Shown here piece after piece: positions 11,640 to 23,479 of a stretch of 64,000 nt of DNA (position 1 is its first letter; every line of letters starts with the position of its first letter). The DNA is taken from positions 185,240,449 to 185,304,448 of the forward strand of contig NC_081411.1 in NCBI RefSeq assembly GCF_030272615.1, read 5' to 3'. A model generated the notes under the pieces. That model made no database searches. It was not told the DNA's origin and saw only the letters and a list, made by a program, of their open reading frames with translations. This DNA comes from Cryptomeria japonica. Lineage: Eukaryota > Streptophyta > Pinopsida > Cupressales > Cupressaceae. The position numbers and the translations under genes were made by a program.

Positions 11640-12780
11640 GCTTCACGGTACATCACCATCGCTAATGATCTATTTAGGTGAGGGTTGGATGGTACTTTTC
11701 TTAGGTGTCTAGAAACTAAAGAGACCCAACGTGCATTATTAGAAGTCCATGAAGGTATTTGTGGATCTCATTCAAATGGTCTTACTTTAGCTTGGAAACT
11801 ACTACGAGCTGGCTACTACTGACCAGACATGTTGAAGGATTCTATAAAGTTTTCTAAAACTTGTGAGAAGTGTCAGCTACATGGGAATCTCATACCCTTC
11901 ATTACACATTGGCATTTTTAGCAATGGGCCTTTGATCTCATTGGTCAAATATATCCTGCATCATCTAACGGACACAAATTTATTATAACTATCACTGAGT
12001 ATTTCACTAAGTGGGTATATGTGGTTCCGCTCATCAAAGCAACCGGTAAACAAGTAGCTCTATTCATCCTAAACCATATCATTTACAAGTATGGGGTACC
12101 TTCGTCCATCATGACTGACAATGGAGGACAATTCAAGAATAAAGATCTAGATGAGCTGTGTGAAAAATTCAAAATAAAACAGCACTGGTCATTCATATAT
12201 TACTCTTAAGGTAATGGACAAGTTGAGGCATCTAATTAAAATCCGCTAACTATCTTACACAAGACTGTGAACAAATCTGGGAGGGATTGGCATCTACAAC
12301 TCAATCCTGCTCTATGGGCTTATAGAACAAGTATTAGAACATCTACTAAGGCTACACCTTTTTCTTTGGTGTATGGATCTGAAGAAGTATTACCTATTGA
12401 AGTGGAAAGACCATCTCTAAGAGTTTCTTTGCAAGGTCTTGTTACTAATGAAGACTATAGAATATCTAGATTGCAAGAACTCGAGTTGCCGGATTAACGC
12501 CAACATGTGGCGTTTGATCATCTGAGAGTGTGTCAAAAGATAATGTCCAGAGGTTATAACAAGAAGGTTAGACAACGATAATTTCAGGTTGGTGACCTTG
12601 TTCAGAGAGAAGATCCTAAAAATCAACAGTTTCAAGACAACAAAGGGAAGTTTGAACCCAACTAGTCGAGTCCCTACATCGTTACTGCAGTCTTTGGCTC
12701 TAGTGCCTATTAGCTCTCAACATCGAAAGGAGAACAGCTCCATGAACCGATCAACACCATCTAGTTGAAGAAATTATTTA
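11640..12780 (+). pseudogene. Element B integrase, multiple stops
   Basis: In one frame, interrupted by many stops, the HHCC finger (HEGICGSHSNG ... CEKCQLHGN), the catalytic core with the first Asp in FDLIGQIYP, the second in TDNGGQF (about 12,116), and the Glu in GNGQVEASN (about 12,225) can all be read. The C-terminal region contains LNPALWAYRTS and PFSLVYGSEEVLPIE, then a GDLVQRE motif near 12,590. The longest open pieces are 12,021-12,209 and 12,267-12,497. All three acidic catalytic residues survive, but the frame does not. Confidence 0.85.
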
Positions 12781-12799
12781 CTTAGCATTCTCTGCTCTA

Positions 12800-14230
12800 G
12801 CAACCTATACAGCTGAAAAATGTCCTGAAAAAAACATAAAAAATCATAAAATGTCCTGAAAAAAAAAAAGAGAGAGAGAGCAAATGCCTTGGTGAAAACC
12901 TAGTAAATAGGCACCTTGGTAAAAAAATAGAATATCTTTTCCAAGCAGGTGAAAACCTAGAAAACATGCGCCTCTTGTACTCAAGCACTCCATTTATCAA
13001 TGCAACTTTGGCATTTCCGCTTTCATTAATCTTAACTTTTGCTTGTACATATCTTATAGTCACTTTTGTGACATCCTGGTTCATTACAACCCTCGTGAAT
13101 TGAAACTGATTAATGTCCTAGTCTTAGGTTAATCGACAAAGCACATTACATGTCCTAAGCAGTATCAACCAAGTCAACTTTACGTCAGTGAAACCTAGTC
13201 GTCCACTTCAAGTCGGTCACCTGTCTCCTAACTACTGAAGAGTTTTATCACTGAGTAAACAAGCAAAACAACATAATGGAAAACAATCACTAAACAATTT
13301 GAGCTATACATGAAATCTTTCTTTATGTGTTGTCTTTTATATTGGTTTTCAATTATAATACCTCTGAGTAACTCGAGGAAGTCTATCATGACTAAGAGGA
13401 GCAAGGATTGGGGGCATAATATTTTCTTCTTTTTTTGCTTGTAGTAATGATTCTGATGATCTGCAAACATCTAATCAGTTCGATGTCTGTGATAAGTGCC
13501 TTCACATTAAGGTGAAATCGCCACACATACCTCGACTCTACTTACTTGTATGCTATAGGGAGGTTAGCATCATTTCTTTGTCTGTTTTGAGGGAATTTCT
13601 TTATTGTGCAATCCAGGTCCATGCGTAATTTGTCCAAGGATATGAATGAAAAAAGGGTCATTGCAGACAAGATAATTAATATTGCACATTAAAAGAAAGG
13701 AACTCTAATTTGCCTGCTATGTTTGTTAATGCTCAGTGATGAAACTTAAGCATTTCAAATCTAGTGACTAGGTTTAGGTTGCATTTCATTTTGCATCTCA
13801 TTTTGCATCTAATTTTGCATTTCATTCTGCATTTTGTGAATTTAGAGTGATTTCGGTATGATAACAATGATCTCTTTATCTTCTAAATGAGAGTTTGAAG
13901 TTTCATCATTTCTTAGCTAAGTGGTCTATTTTTCATCATTTCTCTGATCGAGTACTTGTGTATTGAGATGTTAGCTACATACATAAGCATCTTATATAGA
14001 CCCCTACATTTCATTATCACTCATTCACATTCATCTTATTGCATAGAAAAAAATAAAAAAATCGCATTACTCATTACTCATTTTCATTATTTATTTGCAT
14101 ATGAAAAGAAACAAAAAATAGACATCCATATTCATTTGCATTACATACATCCATATTGAACAAATTTGCATACATATAGAATAAAGCATATAGAAACATC
14201 TCATAAATCGATCGACACAATTACAATGAA
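12800..14230. other. Element B noncoding stretch after integrase
   Basis: There is no supportable gene here. Two copies of ggtgaaaacctag near 12,890 and 12,950 are of the type found after pol in Tat elements. A short array of a 13-base unit (ttttgcatctcat variants, four to five copies) lies at 13,779-13,837. The rest is AT-rich. Confidence 0.5.
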
Positions 14231-14239
14231 GTCAAATCA

Positions 14240-15281
14240 AGATCTTGTATATATAATGATAAAGTCTCAGGGTACAAAATAATGTCAACTGACATATACA
14301 AACTCCAATTGGAGAAAGAATAGTATGGGCTACAAAAAATAACCTAGGTCCCCACCCCCATCTCTCATCCTTTGCATAACATGCATATGCAGCAAACTCC
14401 TGTGAGATTCCCTGAGGTCTACCATACTGCCTCATCACTCGAGTAACCACAAAACACTCAACCACTGTCATTGATATGCCGATGAGAGGCCGAGTCATAA
14501 ATAGGTCTCTATGCATAGCTCTCCAGTCATCCCAAGGCTCAAGACCCCTGTACAGTCTCCATATGACAACTATAAGATCATCTAGCTACCATCTCCAATA
14601 CTCTGTCTTGCCTAGATGGGCCTGAGTAATGTATCCAGAGTATTTGTAAACAATGGGCTGCTGTGGATCTCTAGCGTCATCCAGAATTGGTCTGCAAACT
14701 GGGAGGTGCTCCTAGGCCTATACCTGTAATATCAAAACCCCTACAGCCATACTTTTCCCCTCCTGGTAAACCACCTCATGCATCTCATGATACATGTGCA
14801 CTAGAATACAAGAACCCCATCCTAATCTCTAAAGGTGCTCCACAAGCCTCTCTAGCATCCTGCCCCAACCGCATAAGAAACCCTGTTGTCCCCTATCTGG
14901 CATAAGGAAACAACCGATGAATCCAGCTAGGACACATGCCAGTGGAAACTGCTCACTATACCTAGCCATCATGTCATCCCAACTGATAGACTATGTCAGA
15001 ATATCTGTATCATGAAATACTTGCCTCAGAGCTAGTAGGCCAAGACATTGTGCTGAATCATAACCCACCTTATCCCTAGCGAATGGAATCCTAAGAATCC
15101 TATATACATCCTCGAGAGTGATAGTCATCTCCCCAACTGCAAAATGAAATGTGTTATACTCAAAATGAAATCTCTCTACAAGCGTAGTGAGCATCCCATG
15201 ATTTACATGGATATCAAGCATGTTAAGAAGATGAGTAAACTCATAAATCAATATGTGCCCTATCCACATCAGATAACTCAT
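14240..15281 (-). pseudogene. Plant mobile domain (PMD) gene, antisense inside element B
   Basis: Starting at ATG 15281 on the minus strand, a 96-codon stretch contains LVERFHFEYNTFHFAVGEMT and continues TITLEDVYRILRIPF, which is the core of the plant mobile domain (the MAIN/MAIL, aminotransferase-like family). Sense continues downstream through stops and frame changes: an AGFIGCFLMPDR segment near 14,905-14,940 and RPLIGISMTVVECFVVTRVM then RQYGRP near 14,495-14,420, matching the later part of the domain. PMD genes exist as host proteins and as passengers in transposable elements, including gypsy elements where they can lie antisense between pol and the 3' LTR, which is the arrangement here. 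The copy is broken at least twice. Confidence 0.78.
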
Positions 15282-15299
15282 GAACTAATGTCATAGTCA

Positions 15300-17050
15300 G
15301 TAGATAGACACATGTGTAAATAATGTGAGGTAGTTGAATCTGTAAGAATCAAACAATAGAGCATTAGAAAATATTTCAAATTATGCTATAAGACAGCTTA
15401 AACATCACACAAATCCAAAACAATCCATTGCAAAATCAATTTTTCAAGTTTGCACCCTTAAAAATGCTTACTGTTTTTCAAATGACATAACACAGTAGAG
15501 GCAGAAACTCGTACAAGTTAGGACTGGGTATAGGATGACAAAAGACTCTGATACGACACAAAACAAGCCCTCAAATGACAAAATGGTCTCTTTTGAACAA
15601 GCTTGTACGATACAAGGGTGGGTGTGAAATGACAAAACTAGTGGACTTAAATGAAAAAAAATACAAAGCAGTTTGTCATATGACACAAGATGTCGTCTCG
15701 CACAACAAATCGACAAAGCCCAACTTTTACAAAGCTAAAAATTCAAACAAATCAACAAAAAAATTCAAAAATGAAATGAAAGGGTTAAAAATTAGACTCT
15801 TATTGCTGGCTTGTAGTTCTGAGGTCAATTGTGACGTCTTTGGCACTTGAATCGATGCTCCTGGATCAGAATGACCATTTTTCTTTGCAGAAGGCTTTTT
15901 CAAATTTCAAACTTGGAGAGGTTAAAATGAATTGAAAATGACACTTTGACCCTTTATATAGCCAAAACCCTAATTTTTCAACTTGCTCCGAAGGACATGA
16001 AAATTGTACCCTTAGTTAATTTGTCCATCTTGATTCCATTTTCAGGATCAAAATCAAAATCTGAGATCATTCTCCTAGTCAATTTCAATACAATTTGGAC
16101 CACTAAGCGCTTTCATTAAAAACTCATTCTTTCTCCAATTCGCGCTCATTTTCTAATGAATCAATGCTGAATCTCAATTTTATTCTACAAATCAACTTTG
16201 CGCTCAATTTCTCATCAATCAATGCCAAATTTTCAAATTTTCTTCCTCTGAATCATTGGTTCTCAAGTCATTATCATCGCCAAAATTACCTATAATCATC
16301 ATGTGCACTCGCTATCTTTCGATTTCACTCCCGAGGGGGCATACTCATGACCTCATGACCTCACATCTTCAATGTCGAGAGAATTTTTTCAAATCTTCAT
16401 CAAAAGTCAAGCAAAAATCTTTTCAACTAAAGAAAATCAAACAAATTCTTATTGCTAAGGGGCATCTCAGCTTCATCGCTTCATATCAAGTTGAGAGTTC
16501 TTGATCATCTAAATCAAATTAATCGCTAGGGGCATATCAGTTTCATCGCTTTAAATCAAGCCGATATTTGTCTTCATCTGAATTAATCTTAAAGTTAATC
16601 AATTTCATCACTTTTTATTAAGCTGATTATTCATGTAAACTCAATCAAAAGTTTAATGAGTATCTTTGATCACATGCTCAATTTAAGCAGGTGTTCAGTT
16701 TCATCACATCAAATCAAGTTGGATAGTTTATCTGCGCTCATAGTGTCTTGATCCATCAAGTTCAACATCAATTTCATCTTCGCTCACTATGTCTAGTTCA
16801 ATCAAGTTCTAGATCAGTAAGATCCACTTCTTGATCAATCAAGTTCAAGTTCACTATCTTTGCTCTCTATCGTTCCTAGTTCAATCAAGTTTGGGATTGG
16901 TTTTGCTTTAATCAACTCTGTTTAGCTTACTCGCTTCAAATCAAGCTAAACACTTCGCTCTTCATCTAGTTCGTGATCAATCAAGTTCAGAACTGGTATC
17001 TCCTAGACATCAACTATTCTTTGAACCAATGCGTTTCTTGCACATTACTT
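15300..17050 (+). other. Element B 3' untranslated stretch with tcaatcaagttc-type repeats
   Basis: This region has no coding sequence I can support. From about 16,250 to 17,040 degenerate copies of tcaatcaagttc and atcaagctga-like words recur every 40-60 bases, often with tcatcgct nearby. The stretch leads into the polypurine tract and probably belongs to the 3' UTR of element B. Confidence 0.5.
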
Positions 17051-17064
17051 CAAAGAGGGGCAAA
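17051..17064 (+). other. Polypurine tract of element B
   Basis: The sequence caaagaggggcaaa sits immediately before TGTAATACCC, the LTR start. A purine run at this position primes plus-strand synthesis in LTR elements. Confidence 0.75.
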
Positions 17065-18203
17065 TGTAATACCCTAAAAATGGTCACCTAAACCATGGGC
17101 CTCTAATCTCGACAACATCACCAAGATCCTAACCAAAGGCAACTAAATCAATTTTGAGCACACAATTAATTAATTCTTCAATCATCAAATGTCACATGGT
17201 AAATCAATTATTCTATATTAATTAAATATTTATTTAATTAATTAAATCATTCCAAGAAAATCATTTTGATCAATTATCCTGTTTAATTTATTAAATATCC
17301 TAGCATATTTAATTAATTAATAAATTTGTCATTTAATCATAAAAAAAGAATTCATTTATCACAAAAGATGAATTAATATGCAAAGCAAGAGTTAAATTGA
17401 AAATAAAATAAAAGAATTGAATTGAAAGAGAAATCAAACTTGAGATGTTATTTCTTTCTTCTAAATTGAGAACTTGAAATCAGAAAAGCAATTAAAAGGA
17501 ATTTAATCATTCTCTAAAATTAGAACTCAAAGATTTTGAGGAAAAAAAGTTCAGTTGAATTGAAAAAACTCTTTTCTTGAATAAATCAAAGAAATTGCAT
17601 AGAATCACCTATTTTTATCATAAGTGCATGGAATTAATTAATTTATATCTCTAATGCAAATTCAACTTTACAATCTGAAAGGATTTCAATTAAACTATAA
17701 TTGGAAAATATCTCAAGGTTAACTGAATTTGATTTCTCAATTATTTCAATTATCCTAAATTGTGCTTTTTCATGATCTCTCTTGTGATTCTCTATAAATT
17801 CAGCCTTCATCTCTCATTCAAAACACCCTGGAGATTTATTGTTATTATACAATTTTTACTCTGGAGTCATTGAATATATTGTGCTTGCATTTTGAGATTA
17901 TTTGCATCTTAGTTTAATTGCTTTTTGCATATTTTATGATTGCTTGAATTCATATAGCTTACTATTCATCCATATAGCATAATCTTGCATCCATTTAGCT
18001 TAATATCATGCCCATATAGATTAAATCCTTCGTCTTGGTGTAGTCTAGTCACTGGTATTGCTTATACAAATATGAGAGCAATCTTATACTCACATCTTTT
18101 AGAGGGAAATTGGTCGATTTGTTATGGTTTTATTATTCATGCTTATATCTATCTAACCATACATGTAATGACTTAATTGAAGTGTTGTGTCTTACAACTT
18201 ACA
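17065..18203 (+). repeat. Element B 3' LTR (right end approximate)
   Basis: It starts TGTAATACCCTAAAAATGG directly after the polypurine tract. A TATA-like ctataaattc lies near 17,793. The right end is either 18,195 (...cttaca) or 18,203 (...acttaca). Neither can be confirmed because the partner LTR is not in the window. Confidence 0.65.
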
Positions 18204-19023
18204 AAGACTTATTCCACTTTTTCACACACACAATCTTATATCTCTCTCTAACAAAATGATCATATCAATATCTATATCCTGTACAATTTTTATGCTTATG
18301 TCAGCTTACAAAGATATATACAATATCAAATTACATGTCGGCCAAATAACATAAATGTATGAATATTAAAACAGATTGCTGATGTCAGATCCAACATATG
18401 TTGGCCTTCAATATCGATAACCTTTACTATACCATGTCGGCCTGCATTGCTAGTGACCAAAGAAATCTTTCTAACCTACAAGTGCCGGTGTAGAATATGT
18501 GAAGTGCCTGCCAGTACACCATAGAATCAAAACATGAATTGGAACACAAAATCATGTTGCCATCAATGACAAAATAGTGAAACCTACCAATAGAGTGTCA
18601 ATTGCCAAAAAATCATAGCCATGAAGACAATCAAATCCCACGATGATAGCTTGAGAGGCAAATTTAATAAGCTTATGAATAGGCGTAGTGAGAAGATAGT
18701 GACAATAGTAGGTTTGAAGGAATATCAGTGAGAAAAGATTAGTCAAGAAGAATGATAGAAAAAAGAGAACATATTTGACCTTACAAGAGCTCTCACTAAT
18801 GTCTTTAGTATTTTGGAGATACGTATTGTGCCCTATGTTTTACATAGGATTAAGTGTCAAATCTTTGAGAAGCTTGACAAGAAATGGAAAGATAGTGGAA
18901 GTGAAGACAAACATGGATAAAGGGATAGTCTAGGTGCTTAGAGTAGAGTGTAAGCCTGAGGGATAGGCAACATTACAGGTTGCATGAAGATAGTCAAGGG
19001 ATAGACCTAACAACTCTTGGATG
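18204..19023. other. Intergenic, no gene supported
   Basis: AT-rich, without a recognisable gene or repeat structure. A short minus-strand open frame (18,746-18,552) shows no domain I know. Confidence 0.4.
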
Positions 19024-19028
19024 AGAGT

Positions 19029-19395
19029 TGTTGAAATGTGGCGACTGATCAGCAAAGTACTGTACACTCAGCACTTGAAATTTTTTTTTTTGGGTATTTT
19101 TTTGATGAAAACCGACATTGTAATAAAAACCCTAAAAAGGCTGACTTTATTTTTGCCCTAAAAACGCATGTTATAAGCGGCTGAGATGCTTAAGGCATTG
19201 TAAGGTTGATGTACTATTTTTGCTAGATAATAAGAAAGATTGGACGACTGTGTATGGTGGACGTAACCCATTCTGGGTGAACCACGTTAAATCTCTGTGT
19301 TATTTGTGTCCTATTTTATTTCTTTATCTTTTGTATTTAAATCTGCATATAATTGTTAGTTCATATTTGCTTCGGATCTGCTTGAAACCCTAACA
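19029..19395 (+). repeat. Solo LTR (367 bp) with perfect target duplication
   Basis: The sequence starts TGTTGAAATGTGG and ends GAAACCCTAACA, and is flanked on both sides by AGAGT (19,024-19,028 and 19,396-19,400). TG...CA ends plus a 5-bp direct repeat are the signature of a retroviral-type insertion, here reduced to one LTR by recombination. Short length and a TGTTG start suggest copia. A gggtgaaccacgtt-like stretch in its second half resembles copia U5 sequence. Confidence 0.88.
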
Positions 19396-19400
19396 AGAGT

Positions 19401-21146
19401 CACAAAAAAGGTTTAAAGCATCTTGAATAGACTCAGTCACAAGAGACACAAATGTCACCCAAAGTAGTCATGGAAACAAAATGAGCTCTACACAATAGGG
19501 TAATTCAATGTATTTATGCCAAACAATGGTGATGAGGTATTAGAATATGGAATAATAATTACATTTTAATCTCAGTCCTAATATGTTTGAGAATGGATTT
19601 CGTCAAGCAAGGTAGGTCAGGGCTCTCAAATGGAAAATCAAGAGGAGAGAAATAGAGCTTTAGAGGTCAATTATGTAAGGGTTTAGCAAGAAAAAAACAT
19701 GCATGGCACATGGAGATAACCCCTATAACCCTATGAAGAAGGCATCTGGAAGTTTATAATGAAGATTGAAGAGTTTTCACAATCAAAGACAAAAAAGATA
19801 GTAGAGGACAAGAGAATGATAGTGACTGTGTGGGTGGGAATAGACATTTCAAAGCACAGTAACAATACTAGGAAGAACAGTATTAAGAGAGACAACTTTA
19901 TGACACATGTGAATGCATATAACAGTTCTTTGAAGACATGACAATGCCAATTGCATTTTTATGTTTGTCCACTATCAAGTTAGGAAAAATGCTAGAAAAA
20001 ATGAAGAGCACCTATCATAGGATCTAATGACAGTCATGGGACTGTGAAAAGGAAATTCGTCATGATAAAATGAAAAACGGAAGTTGCCATGATTAAAGAT
20101 GCAAGTAAATAGTCATAGAGAGGAAATGTTATAGCTAGATACAAGGACATGACATAAGATCATAAGCCACAAGTTGAACCAGTCTTAAGAGACCATGATA
20201 ATAGTCATTGTGAGATACTTAAATAGCTTTAATGGTATGACATCATATTAGTGGCATGTAGGATGTATCAAGAAAGGCTTCAAGGTAATGAGTAGTGTAA
20301 TATTTTCAGATTTATGAAGCTATAAGCGTGAAATCATGATCAATGTAGAAGACAATCTTATGCAAAAGAGGGTTAAAAGTCCTAATGGATTTTATAAAAC
20401 CAACAAAGCAGAACCTGATAGGATAAAACAAAGGATTGTAAACTTTAAAGAAGTTAGAAGAAATAACCAGATGGTTGTGTTTATATTTGAAGAGAGTATG
20501 GGGATGAAAGCACCATAGATGAAGTGGCATATGTGTCAAAACCTAACCTAGAAGTTCTCCTACACCTCAAGGAGCACTTTTGAGTTTGAAACCACATGCC
20601 CTATCATTAGGTAAATGAACATCAAGGATAGAAACCTATTGGAAGCATTTATGACAATAAACATAAGCAGTAAGGCTGGTTGGAGGATTGAGTGAGCTTG
20701 AAAACATATAGGCATCATTTTTTAAGCAGTTGAACCATATGCCAAAGACACATGGGCATCATTGGGTGGGAAATATTATATCATGTGCATTCATACCAGG
20801 GTGTTTAATTTCTCAAAAAATAAGCACAATGTATTTGCCTATTTGGTGAAAATAGGGGTTTTTTTAATGTGGGCTATGAAAAAATGTAATATATGGTCCA
20901 AATCAGAGGGGTTTTTAATTTGGGTTGTGTATTAGGAGGGGGTGACAAAAAATGGTTTTAGGGCAATCTTTTTTGAAAATAAGAAGATTATTAGTATACC
21001 GTGAATGCATGTGCTATAACCTGCAAAGAATTAGGAGCAAAACAAACAACAAACATAATGGCTAGAGCTAAAACAAGCCAAGGACCTTATCCTCAATGTC
21101 TACCTAGAGCTTTCCTATGAGGTGAGTCAAATTGATATTTAGGGTA
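19401..21146. other. Intergenic, nothing supported
   Basis: About 1.7 kb without a recognisable gene, RNA or repeat. The short open frames here are isolated and unlike known proteins. Confidence 0.4.
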
Positions 21147-21586
21147 GGTTCCCATGCAGTTTCTCAGTAAAGTTATTTTGGCTAGCAACCACTACTTAAG
21201 ATTTAGAAGAGCAATTTGTGAAGCTAGTGTCCCCATCTACTTATTGTTAAGTAGACAACTTAAATTCTTCTACCACATAAATAGTAAATTATTTGAATAG
21301 TATTAATAATAATCTATATATTAAATTATGGAGAGAAAAAAAGGTAAAAATGGAGGCAAAGAAATTTGTGTAGCCATGTGGCATTTCTTTTAATATGTAG
21401 TCATTTATTTCCAGCCCTGCTCTTTTTTCCATAGCTTATTTTTCATTTTCTAAGCAGTGGTTGCTCCATAAAAGTAGGAAAAGATTCCAAATTATCCTTT
21501 TCCCATAATTAAAAATTTGTGTGGGGACACTCTAACTATATTTTTTAAGCATAAAATGGACTTAAGCAACTGCATGGGGACATGGA
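21147..21586. mobile_element. Fold-back (MITE-like) element, about 440 bp
   Basis: The left end ggttcccatgcagtttct and right end (reverse complement) tgtccccatgcagttgct match. Further inverted pairs lie inside: agcaaccactacttaa against the complement of taagcagtggttgct, and gctagtgtcccc against the complement of ggggacactctaac. Nested inverted repeats with no coding capacity are typical of MITEs. No clear target duplication was found, so the boundaries are approximate. Confidence 0.6.
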
Positions 21587-22308
21587 GTTACTAGGCACCC
21601 AAGTAGATTGGCTTATTAATAGGCACTTAATTTTTGTAGTTATGAGTCCCAATATTCTCTCCTATGTTGACTTGACGAGAAAAGGGATGCCTGGGCTTAG
21701 TTTTTTTTAAAATTATTCTCATTTTTTACTAAGTGTTGTAGCTTATGAAAGGCTCTTCCTAGTCATTTTCATGGCATCATAGCTTAGAACCAATCATTCT
21801 ACAAGTGAGAACTTAATGTAAGTTCGTCATTTCAAAGTATTTCCAGACTATCATTGTAAGACCACCTTTTTTATATCAATGAAATTCAATATTATTTCCT
21901 TCAAATGTTTGTTCTTTGTGTGTAGTGAGGTGATTGATGCACATTTTTTGTGATTATTATGAAATCCTTTAAGTAAATGTCTCATTTGTAGTACCTTAGA
22001 ATAGTAAACACATATGTTCATATAGGTTGCTAGTTGTGTAGGACACAAAATTAGTCATTAGTTGCATAAAAAATCTTGAATTCCTTTTTAAAAACTATAC
22101 AAATTCAAGCCTTCTTGTAAAATATTGATGTATGGAGATATGCAATGCTCAAGTTGTCTAGGAAGTTAGCTGAATAGTTTGTAATTTGTATGTCAAAACA
22201 ATGATATAGATCTTAATATCAATTTGGTGCATCACCATCATATTTGCGAGTTTCATTTTTTAAAGTGTTTCTTCACCTTTTTCATTCGAAACCAATAGTT
22301 TATAATAG
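21587..22308. other. Intergenic, nothing supported
   Basis: AT-rich spacer between the fold-back element and the left end of the DNA transposon. No gene is recognised. Confidence 0.4.
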
Positions 22309-22337
22309 GGGTGGCTGCAAGAAGTTGAGTCCCACTT
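22309..22337 (+). repeat. Left terminal inverted repeat of the DNA transposon
   Basis: It pairs with 32,763-32,791 at about 21 of 29 positions, including identical blocks GGGT, TGCA, AAGTTG and GTCCCA. Confidence 0.55.
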
Positions 22338-23184
22338 TTGGGCAAAAAGTGGAAGTGTTTTCTCTATTTTTCAAATTTTCTGTCGATTGATGTCAAAATT
22401 TGATGCACTTAGAGATTGAATCTCAAAAAACTTCAGTAATAGAAAATGTAGTTCTCGGAGTCTACTTTTCAAATATGTAATTTATTGTGATCCCACATGG
22501 TAGAAATCACTTTTTAGTAGGCATGTTTAAAAACCAGTTTTTCAAAATGCTTGTTTCAGGACCATACCACACATGTGTATGACCACCCTTTTTTTATGCA
22601 AATAAATAAATTTTTGCAAATCCTTTTGGGAAATGATACCTAAGACACCAAATATTGATTAGAATATTTTTTCTTATTTTTTATTGAATATGTATTTTTT
22701 TATTAATTTTTTAACTGACAATAAAGTATATTTTCAAAACATCGGGTGTACGACCACCATAATTTGATGAAAATTTCATATTTTTCAATTTTGTTTTTTT
22801 TAATATTCAAAAGAATTGTATGTAGATCGATTTCATATAATTTATTTTTCTAAAATCCTAAAAACAAAAAAGTTATTAAAGTTTTAGTGAACCTTGGTAT
22901 TTTAGGTTTAGGTTCCACTTTTGATTAATAAATAATACAAAAATAGTAAAAATAATCTTATCACTATAAAATTTACATTTATGAAATCGGGACACTGAAA
23001 AATCTAATGGGTTTTTGTTTCGTCAAAAAATTCAATCAGAAAGGCCCTCAAAAAATTAGGCCAAGGTAGAAATCTAATGTCGTTTTACCTTAGTCATTTT
23101 TTTGGAGGTCGAAGCATAGGCTTGGTGGGACCAAGTCTATCTTGAAGCAAAAAATAATGCTAAGGGTTGTTTCCCGCCCCTAAT

Positions 23185-23300
23185 TTTAACAAACAGGCAC
23201 CCGTTTTTTAAATTCAAAAAATGGGCGCCTATTTTTAAAAACAGACACTTGATTATAAAATGGGCTCCCGTTTCATTAAATAATAGGCACCCATTTTTGA
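23185..23300. repeat. Left subterminal motif cluster
   Basis: About five variants of an eight- to ten-base motif (aggcacccg, gggcgccta, gggctcccg, aggcaccca) in 115 bases, separated by A/T runs. The same motif in inverted sense is found near the right end. Confidence 0.6.
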
Positions 23301-23479
23301 AAAGATTCGTTGGGCCAGAATCTAGCCCACAAGCAGAAATCCCAATGATTGAATGATTTTTCAATCATTGTCTAACAGGTAAGATCTGCAAAGAGAATGT
23401 TTTGATCAATTATTCTCTTTTTTTGTCTTATTGTCGATTTGGTAAGGAGATCGATTCAAATTCAAATTTTGATGCAGCC

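Larger units (their letters stand above)
10107..18203 (+). mobile_element. Element B: older Tat-type Ty3/gypsy element, 5' part cut off by element A
   Basis: Plus-strand remains in the order RT (starting mid-domain), RNase H, archaeal-type RNase H, integrase, a noncoding stretch, an antisense plant-mobile-domain gene, a long 3' untranslated stretch, a polypurine tract at 17,051-17,064 and a 3' LTR from 17,065. The first recognisable residues (FYWNVMPFELKNA) correspond to the middle of the RT, so the 5' half should lie beyond the far end of element A, left of the window. Many stop codons in pol show it is older than A. The LTR right end (18,195 or 18,203) is approximate. Confidence 0.8.

Noticed and set aside
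23115-23135. Alternative left end of the DNA transposon (ttggtgggaccaa)
   Set aside because: It resembles the right terminal repeat less well than 22,309 and has no bordering ATAG. It remains possible if 22,309-23,115 is a separate insertion.
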